A stretch of DNA of 64,000 bases from positions 1 through 64,000 of the forward strand of contig CALLLP010000001.1 of the NCBI GenBank assembly GCA_938008165.1, written 5' to 3'. Below are positions 27,078 through 34,668 of this stretch, piece after piece. A program made the position numbers and the translations under genes. A model generated the notes under the pieces. It saw only the letters and a list, made by a program, of their open reading frames with translations. It did not search any database and had not been told where the DNA came from. The DNA is from an uncultured Neomegalonema sp. (GTDB lineage: Bacteria > Pseudomonadota > Alphaproteobacteria > Rhodobacterales > Rhodobacteraceae). Numbering within the stretch: the stretch's first letter is position 1; every line of letters begins with the position of its first letter.

Positions 27078-28326
27078 TGCGTGACCCTCCCAGAATATCG
27101 AGCGCTTTGACGAAGAAATCGGGCGCGCCGAAATTGCCGGATTTCAGAGCCAGCGCCACCGGGTCCGGTCCGGGCGATACGAGGGCGGGAACGCCGGGGT
27201 CGATCTCCGCGCCGAGGGTCAGTGCACCCAGATCGAGCGCCGAGACGACCGCCCCCGACGTCTCGCCCCCCGCAACGACCAAGCGCCGGACGCCCGAATC
27301 GAGCAGGCGACGCGCGGTCTCGCCGAACAAAGTATCGAGGGTGTCCGACACTTTTTCCCGGCCATAGCGATTCTGTAATGCGGAGACCTGTTCGGGGGTG
27401 GAGGAGGAATAGGCGAGGGGGGCCTGACCCGTGCGCTCCAGCAGAAAACCGGCAACGGCATCGGCGGTCACCGTGCCATCCATGACGCCATCGACATCGA
27501 GGGGGAGAACCGGATGCGATTGTGCATGCAGGTCTATCTGACCCCGTGTCGCGCCGGAGCAACTGCCCGCCAGTATCGCCTCCGGCCCGTCGATGCGGGG
27601 AGCGGAGACGGGGGCGCGGGTGGCCAATCCCAGGGCAAAGAAATTCTCTGGCAAGCCCAGAGCGATCCCCGATCCGCCGGTCAGAAGGGGTGCGCCCGCG
27701 ACCGCCTTGCCAATGGTCAGAAGATCGTCATCGGAGATCGCATCGACGATCACCAGCCTTTCCTCCGCCCCCTCCAAAGCCGCACGCAGGGCATCCGGCC
27801 CCGCCCGTAGGATATCGGCATCGGCGAGGCCGACCGGCTCCGTCGTCTGACGCGCCAGCCACCGGCGCAAATCCGGATCGATCATCGGGTTGATGGGGTG
27901 GTTCTGGAGGCCCGATTCGTTCAACAGCCTGTCATGAACGAACAGATGCCCGCGATAGACCGTGCGCCCGACGGTCGGAAAAGCGGGGCAGGCGACCACG
28001 CCGGTGACATCCAGCGCCTTGGCCAATGCCTCGCCAACGGGGCCGATATTGCCCTCCGGTGTCGAATCGAAGGTAGAGCAGTATTTGAACACGATTTGCG
28101 TACAGCCCTGCGCGCGCAGCCAGTCAAGGGCAGCCAGCGATTGCGCGACTGCCTCGTCGGCGGGGATGGATCGGCTTTTGAGCGAAATGATGCCTGCCGC
28201 GATATCCTGCGGCGCGTCGCTGTCCGGAATACCCAGAAACTGTGCGGTTTTCAGCCCGCCCTTGGCGAGCGTGTTCCCGATATCGCTGGCCCCGGTAAAG
28301 TCGTCGGCAATAACGCCCAATAGCAT
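27070..28326 (-). CDS. otnK: Four-carbon acid sugar kinase (3-oxo-tetronate kinase)
   Basis: The 418-residue DUF1537-family kinase opens LLGVIADDFTGASDIGNTLAKGG, the family N-terminal motif. A C-terminal nucleotide-binding half follows, with LVVAGGETSGAVVSAL and the FGAPDFFVKAL tail. OtnK phosphorylates 3-oxo-tetronate at O4. The ATG at 28326 with AAGGGA eight bases upstream was chosen over a frame start 24 codons earlier. It overlaps otnC by eight bases and lies 78 bases after the 3-hydroxyacid dehydrogenase gene. Confidence 0.92.
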   Translation of the reverse strand: MLLGVIADDFTGASDIGNTLAKGGLKTAQFLGIPDSDAPQDIAAGIISLKSRSIPADEAVAQSLAALDWLRAQGCTQIVFKYCSTFDSTPEGNIGPVGEALAKALDVTGVVACPAFPTVGRTVYRGHLFVHDRLLNESGLQNHPINPMIDPDLRRWLARQTTEPVGLADADILRAGPDALRAALEGAEERLVIVDAISDDDLLTIGKAVAGAPLLTGGSGIALGLPENFFALGLATRAPVSAPRIDGPEAILAGSCSGATRGQIDLHAQSHPVLPLDVDGVMDGTVTADAVAGFLLERTGQAPLAYSSSTPEQVSALQNRYGREKVSDTLDTLFGETARRLLDSGVRRLVVAGGETSGAVVSALDLGALTLGAEIDPGVPALVSPGPDPVALALKSGNFGAPDFFVKALDILGGSRNG

Positions 28327-28404
28327 GGCATGTCCCTTGCTGATAAATCCTGTCTTCCCCCGGAAGATGCAGTCTTTGCGCCCGAACTCAAGGTGCAAGA
28401 AAAG

Positions 28405-29337
28405 TTAAGGTCGTTCAATCTTTTGCGTGGCCGTTAGCATGGCAAGGATCAAGGCGTCACGGGTTTTTGCAAGCTCGGCCTGTGAGGCTCCGTCCGCCTC
28501 TTTCGAGACGCCTGCCGCAATGGCCTGCGCCGTTTGCGGGTCGAGGCGCGGGGTGCCCAGATCATCCCACCAGCGGTGAAAACTGTCGCCATAGCGCGCG
28601 CAGAAGGCTTCCATCCCCCCGGCCCCCGCCGCGAGGTGGAACAGCATGGTCGGTCCCATCGCCGCCCAGCGAAGGCCCGGCCCGGCCCAGACGGCCTTAT
28701 CGATATCGGCAACACTGGCCACGCCCTCATTGACCAGGTGAATCGCCTCGCGCCACAGTGCCGCTTGCAGACGATTGGCGACATGGCCGGGCACTTCGCG
28801 GTGAACCCGGATCGTCACCTTGCCCAGATCCGCATAGACGGTCTCGGCGGCATCGACCACGCCTGCGGCGGTGCGCTCATTGCCCATCACTTCGACCAGC
28901 GGGATCAGATGGGGCGGGTTGAAGGGGTGCCCCAGAACGAAGCGCGCCGGATCGCGCCATCCACCCTGCATCTCGCTGAGGGTCAGGCCCGATGCCGACG
29001 AAGCGACAATCGTATCCGGCCCCAGCGCGCCCTCGATCCGCGCGTAGAGATCTCGCTTGATCGCGATCCGCTCCGGTACGCTTTCCTGAACAAAGGACGC
29101 CCCGGCGACCGCATCGGCGGGGTCTGCATGAAAGGTGATCGCCGCCGGATCGCCCCGGTCGGCTATGCCCAGACGCTCCAGCGTCGGCCATGCTTGCGCG
29201 ACATAATCGCGGAGGGATCGCTCCGCCCCCGGCGCCGGATCATGCACGGCGACCCGATACCCCGCAGCCAGAAAGAGGGCGGTCCAGCTTGCGCCGATAA
29301 CCCCTGCGCCTATCATGGCGGCCTGTTTTTTCGCCAT
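28405..29337 (-). CDS. 3-hydroxyacid/3-hydroxyacyl-CoA dehydrogenase-like protein (lambda-crystallin/carnitine dehydrogenase type)
   Basis: This 310-residue protein has the N-terminal NAD site MIGAGVIGASW, the VQESVPER and GHPFNPPHLIPLVEVM segments of the 3-hydroxyacyl-CoA dehydrogenase superfamily, and a single C-terminal helical domain. The length and motifs fit the lambda-crystallin branch, which includes L-gulonate 3-dehydrogenase and L-carnitine dehydrogenase and acts on free 3-hydroxy acids. Beside OtnK and OtnC, a plausible role is oxidation of a C4 sugar acid at C3 to give 3-oxo-tetronate directly. That is inference; carnitine-like substrates are the alternative. It starts two bases after the SDR stop. 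Confidence 0.85.
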   Translation of the reverse strand: MAKKQAAMIGAGVIGASWTALFLAAGYRVAVHDPAPGAERSLRDYVAQAWPTLERLGIADRGDPAAITFHADPADAVAGASFVQESVPERIAIKRDLYARIEGALGPDTIVASSASGLTLSEMQGGWRDPARFVLGHPFNPPHLIPLVEVMGNERTAAGVVDAAETVYADLGKVTIRVHREVPGHVANRLQAALWREAIHLVNEGVASVADIDKAVWAGPGLRWAAMGPTMLFHLAAGAGGMEAFCARYGDSFHRWWDDLGTPRLDPQTAQAIAAGVSKEADGASQAELAKTRDALILAMLTATQKIERP

Positions 29338-29339
29338 GT

Positions 29340-30131
29340 TCACAACCGCATCTGCTGAACTTGCGCCGATAATCCGCCATCCATCACCCAAAGCTGACCC
29401 GACGCATAGCGCGCTTCATCCGAGGCGAGCCACAGCACCAGATTGGCGATATCGTCCGGGGTGCCATAGGTCCGCATCGGATGCACGTCGCGCGCGGCCT
29501 GTTTCAGATCTTCGACGCTCTTGCCGCCGCCGCCCGATCCCTCGCCGGTGAAAAAGGATTGCAGCATCGGCGTATCGACATAGCCGGGGCAAATCGCATT
29601 GACGCGGATGCCCTCTGGCCCGTGATCGCAGGCCATGGCGCGGGTCAGGGCATGGACCGCCCCTTTCGTGGCACAATAGGCCGCCAGACCCGGATCGGCG
29701 ATGAAACCATCATAGGACCCGAAATTGATGATGCTCGCGCTGGCAGCGCCTGCGCCCGATTTGCGCAGCATCGGCAAGGCGAATTTGCTGCACAGGAAGG
29801 TGCCGGTCACATTGACCGCAAAGCTGCGGTTCCATTCGTCCAGCGTCGTATCTTCGATGGTCTTTTCGATCTCGATCCCGGCGGCGTTTACCAGAATATC
29901 CAGCTTGTCCCATTCCGCCGCCAAGCGCGCAAAGGCCGAAGACACCGCGCTTTCATCCGCGATGTCGAGGCTGCGATGTTCCACTCCTGCGGGGGGAAAA
30001 TCACCGGGTGCGGTGATGTCGGCGCAGATGACATGCGCCCCTTCGGCGGCGAAGCGCTTACAGATCGCCCAGCCGATGCCTCCTGCACCGCCTGTGACGA
30101 GGGCGGTTTTTCCGTCGATGCGACCGGCCAT
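29340..30131 (-). CDS. Short-chain dehydrogenase/reductase in the Rieske-OtnK operon
   Basis: The 263-residue classical SDR has TGGAGGIG at the nucleotide site, NAAG, the catalytic Ser in INFGS and the YCATK Tyr-Lys pair, and the C-terminal GQLWVMDGG. An Asp after the second strand (CADIT) suggests a preference for NAD over NADP. Classical SDRs with this profile often oxidise sugars or polyols. One base separates it from the upstream gene and two from the downstream one, so it is firmly part of the operon. Its substrate is unknown. Confidence 0.92.
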   Translation of the reverse strand: MAGRIDGKTALVTGGAGGIGWAICKRFAAEGAHVICADITAPGDFPPAGVEHRSLDIADESAVSSAFARLAAEWDKLDILVNAAGIEIEKTIEDTTLDEWNRSFAVNVTGTFLCSKFALPMLRKSGAGAASASIINFGSYDGFIADPGLAAYCATKGAVHALTRAMACDHGPEGIRVNAICPGYVDTPMLQSFFTGEGSGGGGKSVEDLKQAARDVHPMRTYGTPDDIANLVLWLASDEARYASGQLWVMDGGLSAQVQQMRL

Positions 30132-30132
30132 G

Positions 30133-31047
30133 CTATCCCCCAAGATTGTCGATCCGCGCGATTGCGAGACCGCTTTCACCTGCGACCGAATAAATCAGAT
30201 AATCAACCCCGTCTTCCACGAAGAATGCGGGATCGCGCAATTCGTTGACCGGCTCGACACGTATGCCCTGTGAGGAGGGCATGATGGGCAGGTCGGCTCC
30301 TTCATAGGAGTGTTCCGGCCTCAGAAGGTCGCGGATACCGCTGACCGCCCATGTCGTCCAATCGGCGGTCAGATCGATGATCCCCAGATACAGGCGCTCC
30401 GGCGCATCGCCCACCACGCTCCATGCAACCCAGAGGTGATTGCCTTTTTGCATGACGGCGAGATGACGGGTCTTCGGGTCGAGATTGGCGGGGCGTGGGC
30501 CGGGCGAAAACGGCTCCAGCCCATCCGGTGATCGCCAGAGATTGCCATGCAGCGACAGTGCATACCACCACCCTTGCCACTGCCATGCCCGAAAATAGGA
30601 TGGTCCCAATAGCTGTGGCCGCGCGGCGAAGGTGATGCCGTCGAAGGAATGGGCAACGCAGGTCGATTGTGTCGGCACGAGAAACGGATCGGGACTGCTG
30701 ACCCCATGGAAATACATCCGTATTTCGCGGCGCTCATGGTCGAGATGCACATCGGGCGAGGCGAGGTGCTCGCGCAACATCGGCGTTTGCGCGATATCCA
30801 ACACGCCGGGCGCATGAATGCGCCATGGTCCGGCCAGAGTATCCGCATAGGCGAGGCGGATATACGACCCCAGATGATGCGCGAAATAAAGGTGATAGCG
30901 GCCAAGGGCGCAGGTCATCCAGTCCGGCGTGCGGATCAGCGAAGGCCCGTTGAGATTGCCGCCCATCCGCTGTTCGGCAAAGGGGCGAATAATCGGATTC
31001 TCCGCAAAGCGCTGCACGCGAAGGGGAGGGGGCGCATTTTCCGCCAT
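30133..31047 (-). CDS. Five-bladed beta-propeller protein resembling GH43/GH32-type glycosidases
   Basis: The 304-residue protein has no signal peptide. Its blade-like repeats resemble the glycosidase propeller clan: NPIIRPF at the start, GRYHLYFAHHLGSYIRLAYAD, MYFHGVSS, GWWYALSL, HLWVAWSVVGDAPERLYLGI and VDYLIYSVAGESGLAIARI. It may hydrolyse or bind a small glycoside in the cytosol, but I cannot assign the acid/base residues with certainty. It lies five bases after the Rieske gene and one base before the SDR gene. The family is known only in outline, so the activity is speculative. Confidence 0.65.
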   Translation of the reverse strand: MAENAPPPLRVQRFAENPIIRPFAEQRMGGNLNGPSLIRTPDWMTCALGRYHLYFAHHLGSYIRLAYADTLAGPWRIHAPGVLDIAQTPMLREHLASPDVHLDHERREIRMYFHGVSSPDPFLVPTQSTCVAHSFDGITFAARPQLLGPSYFRAWQWQGWWYALSLHGNLWRSPDGLEPFSPGPRPANLDPKTRHLAVMQKGNHLWVAWSVVGDAPERLYLGIIDLTADWTTWAVSGIRDLLRPEHSYEGADLPIMPSSQGIRVEPVNELRDPAFFVEDGVDYLIYSVAGESGLAIARIDNLGG

Positions 31048-31052
31048 GAAGA

Positions 31053-32192
31053 TCAGCGTTGTCCATCGCGATAGGCATCCAGCACCAAGCCGTGAAAATG
31101 ATGGACCGCGTGCTCCGACTTACCCGATCCTTCGGGGTCGTTGACGATGCGCCCTTGGGTGAAGGCGGGGGTGTTCATGCCGCGCTGTACGCTCTCGACA
31201 AGGCCGATATCCTCGACCTGCAACACCTCATCCAGATACCGGATCGCTTCGATCTCCATGGGGTCGGGATCGGGCGTTTCCAGAAAGAAATCATAGGTTT
31301 CCAGCGTACGATCCGGTCCCATGGGGATGATATTGAGCACGATCATGCTGGAGCGCCCCGGATAGCGCATCAGGCAGGTCGTCGGCCATAGCCACCAGAC
31401 CGCATGGGTCCGCACGCTGGCATTCGAGACGTCGTAAGCGCTGTTGGCTCCCTTGCCCGCATCGGCCATATGGCTGGACCATATGCCATGGGTGGTGACC
31501 TTGTAGGTATCCATATCCACCAGCGAGCAAAAGTCCTTATGCGCCGTGGGACAGTGATAGCATTCGAGGAAATTATCGACGACGTTTTTCCAGTTCGACT
31601 TGATGTCATAGGTCAGGCGATGACCGAAGGTCAGGTGCTCCACATCGGGCGCCCAGTGCCGTATCTCCAGCTCCAAATCGCCGCTCTGCTCGGCGAGCGA
31701 GGGTGCATCGGGGTCGAGATTGACATAGAGGAAACCGCAGAATTCTTCGACCTGTACCCGGTCGAGGCATATGTCGCCGGTGTCGAAATCTTCCAGCGTT
31801 TCGGTATGGGGGGCGCGGGCCAGTTGTCCATCGAGGCGGTAGACCCATGCGTGATAGGGGCACATGATCCGCTTGACTTGTCCCTCGCCTTTCAGCAATT
31901 CATGCGCGCGGTGCTTGCAGACATTATAAAACGCACGCAAAACTCCCTCACCATCGCGCACAAGGGCAATCGGATGGCCCGCGATACTGACCGTCAGGTA
32001 CGATCCCGGCTCGCGCAGCTTTTCGACATGGCATACCCATTGCCAGCTGCGCGCGAGAATGGATGTTCGGTCGGCTTCGTACCATTGGGTCTGCGTATAC
32101 GCCTGCGCATGCAATGAATACGAGCGCGCGGGCGAGGGGTCGTATCCTGCACGGATCGCGTCGATCCTGTCGGTGGATAGCGGCTTGTCCAT
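31053..32192 (-). CDS. Rieske non-haem iron oxygenase, alpha subunit (carnitine/betaine-monooxygenase-like)
   Basis: The 379-residue oxygenase has the Rieske ligands C92-K-H94 and C111-P-Y-H114. The mononuclear iron site has H213 and H218 in CYHCPTAHKDF and the acid near D328 in QVEDIGLVESVQRG. The EDIGLVESVQRG and AVHHFHGLVLDA stretches resemble oxygenases acting on quaternary amines (CntA/YeaW, GbcA). No reductase partner is encoded nearby. The ATG at 32192 was chosen because GGGAGGG lies six bases upstream. It is the first gene of the six-gene operon. Whether it demethylates, hydroxylates or cleaves a C-N bond cannot be read from sequence. Confidence 0.9.
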   Translation of the reverse strand: MDKPLSTDRIDAIRAGYDPSPARSYSLHAQAYTQTQWYEADRTSILARSWQWVCHVEKLREPGSYLTVSIAGHPIALVRDGEGVLRAFYNVCKHRAHELLKGEGQVKRIMCPYHAWVYRLDGQLARAPHTETLEDFDTGDICLDRVQVEEFCGFLYVNLDPDAPSLAEQSGDLELEIRHWAPDVEHLTFGHRLTYDIKSNWKNVVDNFLECYHCPTAHKDFCSLVDMDTYKVTTHGIWSSHMADAGKGANSAYDVSNASVRTHAVWWLWPTTCLMRYPGRSSMIVLNIIPMGPDRTLETYDFFLETPDPDPMEIEAIRYLDEVLQVEDIGLVESVQRGMNTPAFTQGRIVNDPEGSGKSEHAVHHFHGLVLDAYRDGQR

Positions 32193-32303
32193 CGTAAACC
32201 CTCCCGGCATCTGGGGGTCACAGAGCGATGCCCCGTTGGCTATCTTATCCTTTCATTCCTTTTTCGTCACCTGCTTGCGACCTCACGGCCAAGGGGTGAG
32301 GGC

Positions 32304-32336
32304 ATGAAAAAACCCCGCCGGGAGGGCGGGGTTTTG
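32304..32336. terminator. Bidirectional terminator between the lipoprotein and Rieske operons
   Basis: AAAAAACCCCGCC-GGGA-GGGCGGGGTTTT is an 11-bp near-perfect stem flanked by an A-run and a T-run, so it can end transcripts in either direction. It lies upstream of the Rieske start and downstream of no plus-strand gene. Because both flanking genes run minus, it most likely insulates the Rieske operon leader. Confidence 0.6.
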
Positions 32337-32414
32337 CAGAGCGTGGGGTCGCTGAACGGTCAGGAGGCATAGCCCCAAGGCACCGTTTGCCCGACCCGGA
32401 GACCGCTATCGCGA

Positions 32415-33080
32415 TCAGATGCCGACAAAGCCGTTATTCACGGGTGTCCAAGGCTGGCCGGGGCCACGGCGACACATGCGGCCCGTCAAGGTTTCAGGCT
32501 GGCCATTCGAGAAAACAGCCGTCTGATAGTCACGGCATTCGACACTCGAACTCGTCGCGACCGCCTGCGGGCGGGTATATTGCGGCTGTGCGTATTGCGG
32601 CTGGCTGTACTGGGGTTGGTTGTACTGGGGTTGCGCATATTGCTGCGGTGGCTGCTGTGACTGCACGGGGCCGAGATAGCCCGCCGGGTCGACTTCGACG
32701 TAATAGGCGGGAGTCGTCGGCGTGACCGTGCCATAGACCTGTGGATTCACGGGATCAGTCCAGCGGACGGGCTGGTTGACGGGGGCCGTGGTCATGGCCT
32801 GCTGCGTGGTGGCATAGGCCGCCTGCTTACCCTGTGGCGAGAGTTGCTGCGCGATGGCCGCACCCAAGACCCCGCCCAGAACCGTTCCGGCGATGGTCGC
32901 GGCAATCTGACCATTCCCCTTGCCGAATTGCGATCCGGCGACACCGCCACCGATGGCGCCGACGGCCGCGCCGATGGCCTGCGGATTGATGGTTGGGCCT
33001 CCGGTCGAGCCAGCCTGACAGCCTGCGGTGACAAGGGCGACCGCCATGAGAGGTGCCGTGAATTTCCTGTAGCGAAGCAT
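32415..33080 (-). CDS. Glycine-zipper lipoprotein (17-kDa-antigen-like) with QPQY repeats
   Basis: The 221-residue product has a lipobox (LVTAGC) after a signal helix, so it should be acylated and exported. A glycine-zipper segment follows (AIGAAVGAIGGGVAGSQFGKGNGQIAATIAGTV in parts), typical of outer-membrane surface-antigen lipoproteins. Near residues 140-170 a Pro/Gln/Tyr region repeats QPQY(N/S/A/T) four to five times. The C-terminus holds two cysteines (VECRDYQ, MCRRG). A structural envelope role is likely. It is transcribed away from pdxH. Confidence 0.85.
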   Translation of the reverse strand: MLRYRKFTAPLMAVALVTAGCQAGSTGGPTINPQAIGAAVGAIGGGVAGSQFGKGNGQIAATIAGTVLGGVLGAAIAQQLSPQGKQAAYATTQQAMTTAPVNQPVRWTDPVNPQVYGTVTPTTPAYYVEVDPAGYLGPVQSQQPPQQYAQPQYNQPQYSQPQYAQPQYTRPQAVATSSSVECRDYQTAVFSNGQPETLTGRMCRRGPGQPWTPVNNGFVGI

Positions 33081-33236
33081 ATAAGGCTCTCCTGCCTGTA
33101 ATAATCATCAATGCGATACGCGCCTTCGATGCGATTTGCATCGGCAAGCGGACGCCATATATCGCGGGTATGGTCTTTTCGTGGCTTTCTCGCGTCGTGA
33201 ACCGGACAAGCTCTCATCTAAAGGAAAAAACGGTTG

Positions 33237-33872
33237 ATGATTCATGAAGATGCAAACGGTCGGGATAAAGAACGCGACGGGTTGTTCGCGGGGTCCGATC
33301 CTTTCGCGATGGCACAGCGGTGGGTCGATACCGCTTGGCAGCATGAACCGAACGACGCCAATGCCATGGCGCTGGCCACGGTCACGGCAGAGGGACTGCC
33401 AAATGTACGCATGGTTCTGCTGAAGGAAATCGATGCGGATGGCTTTGTGTTCTACACCAATCGCACCAGCGCGAAGGGGTCGGAACTGGCATCGGTGGCA
33501 AAGGCGGCGGGCGTTCTGCACTGGAAAAGCATGCGCCAGCAAGTGCGGTTTCGCGGGCCGGTCGAGCATGTTTCCGAGGCGATGTCAGATGCTTATTTCG
33601 CCTCTCGCCATCCCCAGAGTCGGGCGGCGGCGGTCGTGTCGCAGCAATCTCAACCGCTCGAATCGCGCAAGGCGATGCTGGACGAGGTGACGAGGGTTAG
33701 CGAGCAGAGCGGCGGGGCACCCGAACGGCCCGCCCATTGGGGGGGATACCGCATTCGCCCCGTCGAAATCGAATTCTGGGCCGATGGCGAGCATCGCACC
33801 CATGATCGATTTCGCTGGACGCGGGATACGCCGGAGGCGCAAGGGTGGCGTGTGACACGGCTTTATCCGTGA
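33237..33872 (+). CDS. pdxH: Pyridoxamine 5'-phosphate oxidase
   Basis: The 211-residue FMN enzyme oxidises pyridoxamine- or pyridoxine-phosphate to PLP. Family segments include PNVRMVLLKEIDADGFVFYTN, GVLHWKSMRQQVRFRG and the C-terminal PVEIEFWADGEHRTHDRFRWTR with WRVTRLYP. The ATG at 33237 was chosen; an adjacent in-frame TTG at 33234 would add one residue. AAAGGA lies ~12 bases upstream. An SDR gene follows after 27 bases and may be co-transcribed. Confidence 0.97.
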   Translation: MIHEDANGRDKERDGLFAGSDPFAMAQRWVDTAWQHEPNDANAMALATVTAEGLPNVRMVLLKEIDADGFVFYTNRTSAKGSELASVAKAAGVLHWKSMRQQVRFRGPVEHVSEAMSDAYFASRHPQSRAAAVVSQQSQPLESRKAMLDEVTRVSEQSGGAPERPAHWGGYRIRPVEIEFWADGEHRTHDRFRWTRDTPEAQGWRVTRLYP

Positions 33873-33899
33873 TCCGCATAATCTGACAGGAGCGAGCGC

Positions 33900-34646
33900 A
33901 TGGCCGATGGCGACCGAAAACGCACATTGCTCCTGACCGGGGCGAGCCGGGGAATCGGTCATGCGACCGTGAAGCGGTTTTCCTCTGCCGGATGGCGGGT
34001 GATTTCCTGTTCGCGGCATGATTTCCCCGAGGATTGCCCGTGGGAAGCCGGGGCCGAAGACCACATCAAAGTCGATCTTTCCAGCCCCGACGATACCATC
34101 CGCGCCATCGACGAGATCAAGGAACGACTGGGACCGGGCGGTCACTTGAACGCCCTCGTGAACAATGCCGGTATCTCGCCCAAGGGACCGGAGGGAGAAC
34201 GGCTGAACACGCTGACCACCAGTCTTCGGGACTGGGGCAAGGTGTTTCACGTCAACTTTTTCTCGTCGGTCGTGCTGGCGCGGGGATTGTTCGACGAGTT
34301 GAAGGCGGCGCAAGGGGCGGTGGTTAACGTCACCTCTATCGCCGGAGCGCGGGTGCATCCCTTTGCGGGGGTCGCCTATGCGACGTCAAAGGCTGCCCTG
34401 GCTGCCCTGACCCGCGAGATGGCCGCCGATTTCGGCCCGCATGGCGTGCGCGTCAATGCGATTGCACCGGGCGAGATCGAAACCGCCATTCTGTCTCCCG
34501 GCACCGAGGAAATCGTCGCGGATATTCCCCTGCGGCGACTGGGTCAGCCGGAAGAAGTGGCGCGGACGATCTATTATCTGTGTACGGCAGAAAGCAGCTA
34601 CGTCACGGGTGTCGAGATCGAGATCAATGGCGGTCAACACGTCTGA
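33900..34646 (+). CDS. Short-chain dehydrogenase/reductase downstream of pdxH
   Basis: The 248-residue classical SDR has TGASRGIG, VNNAG, the catalytic Ser in NVTSIAG and the YATSK Tyr-Lys pair, and a C-terminal GVEIEINGGQ. The CSRHDF segment after strand two suggests NADP use. An SDR next to pdxH is a recurrent pairing in alphaproteobacteria, but its substrate is unknown. It starts 27 bases after pdxH and ends 22 bases before the convergent alcohol dehydrogenase. Confidence 0.93.
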   Translation: MADGDRKRTLLLTGASRGIGHATVKRFSSAGWRVISCSRHDFPEDCPWEAGAEDHIKVDLSSPDDTIRAIDEIKERLGPGGHLNALVNNAGISPKGPEGERLNTLTTSLRDWGKVFHVNFFSSVVLARGLFDELKAAQGAVVNVTSIAGARVHPFAGVAYATSKAALAALTREMAADFGPHGVRVNAIAPGEIETAILSPGTEEIVADIPLRRLGQPEEVARTIYYLCTAESSYVTGVEIEINGGQHV

Positions 34647-34668
34647 CCCGCCGCGCGCTTGTCGCGCC

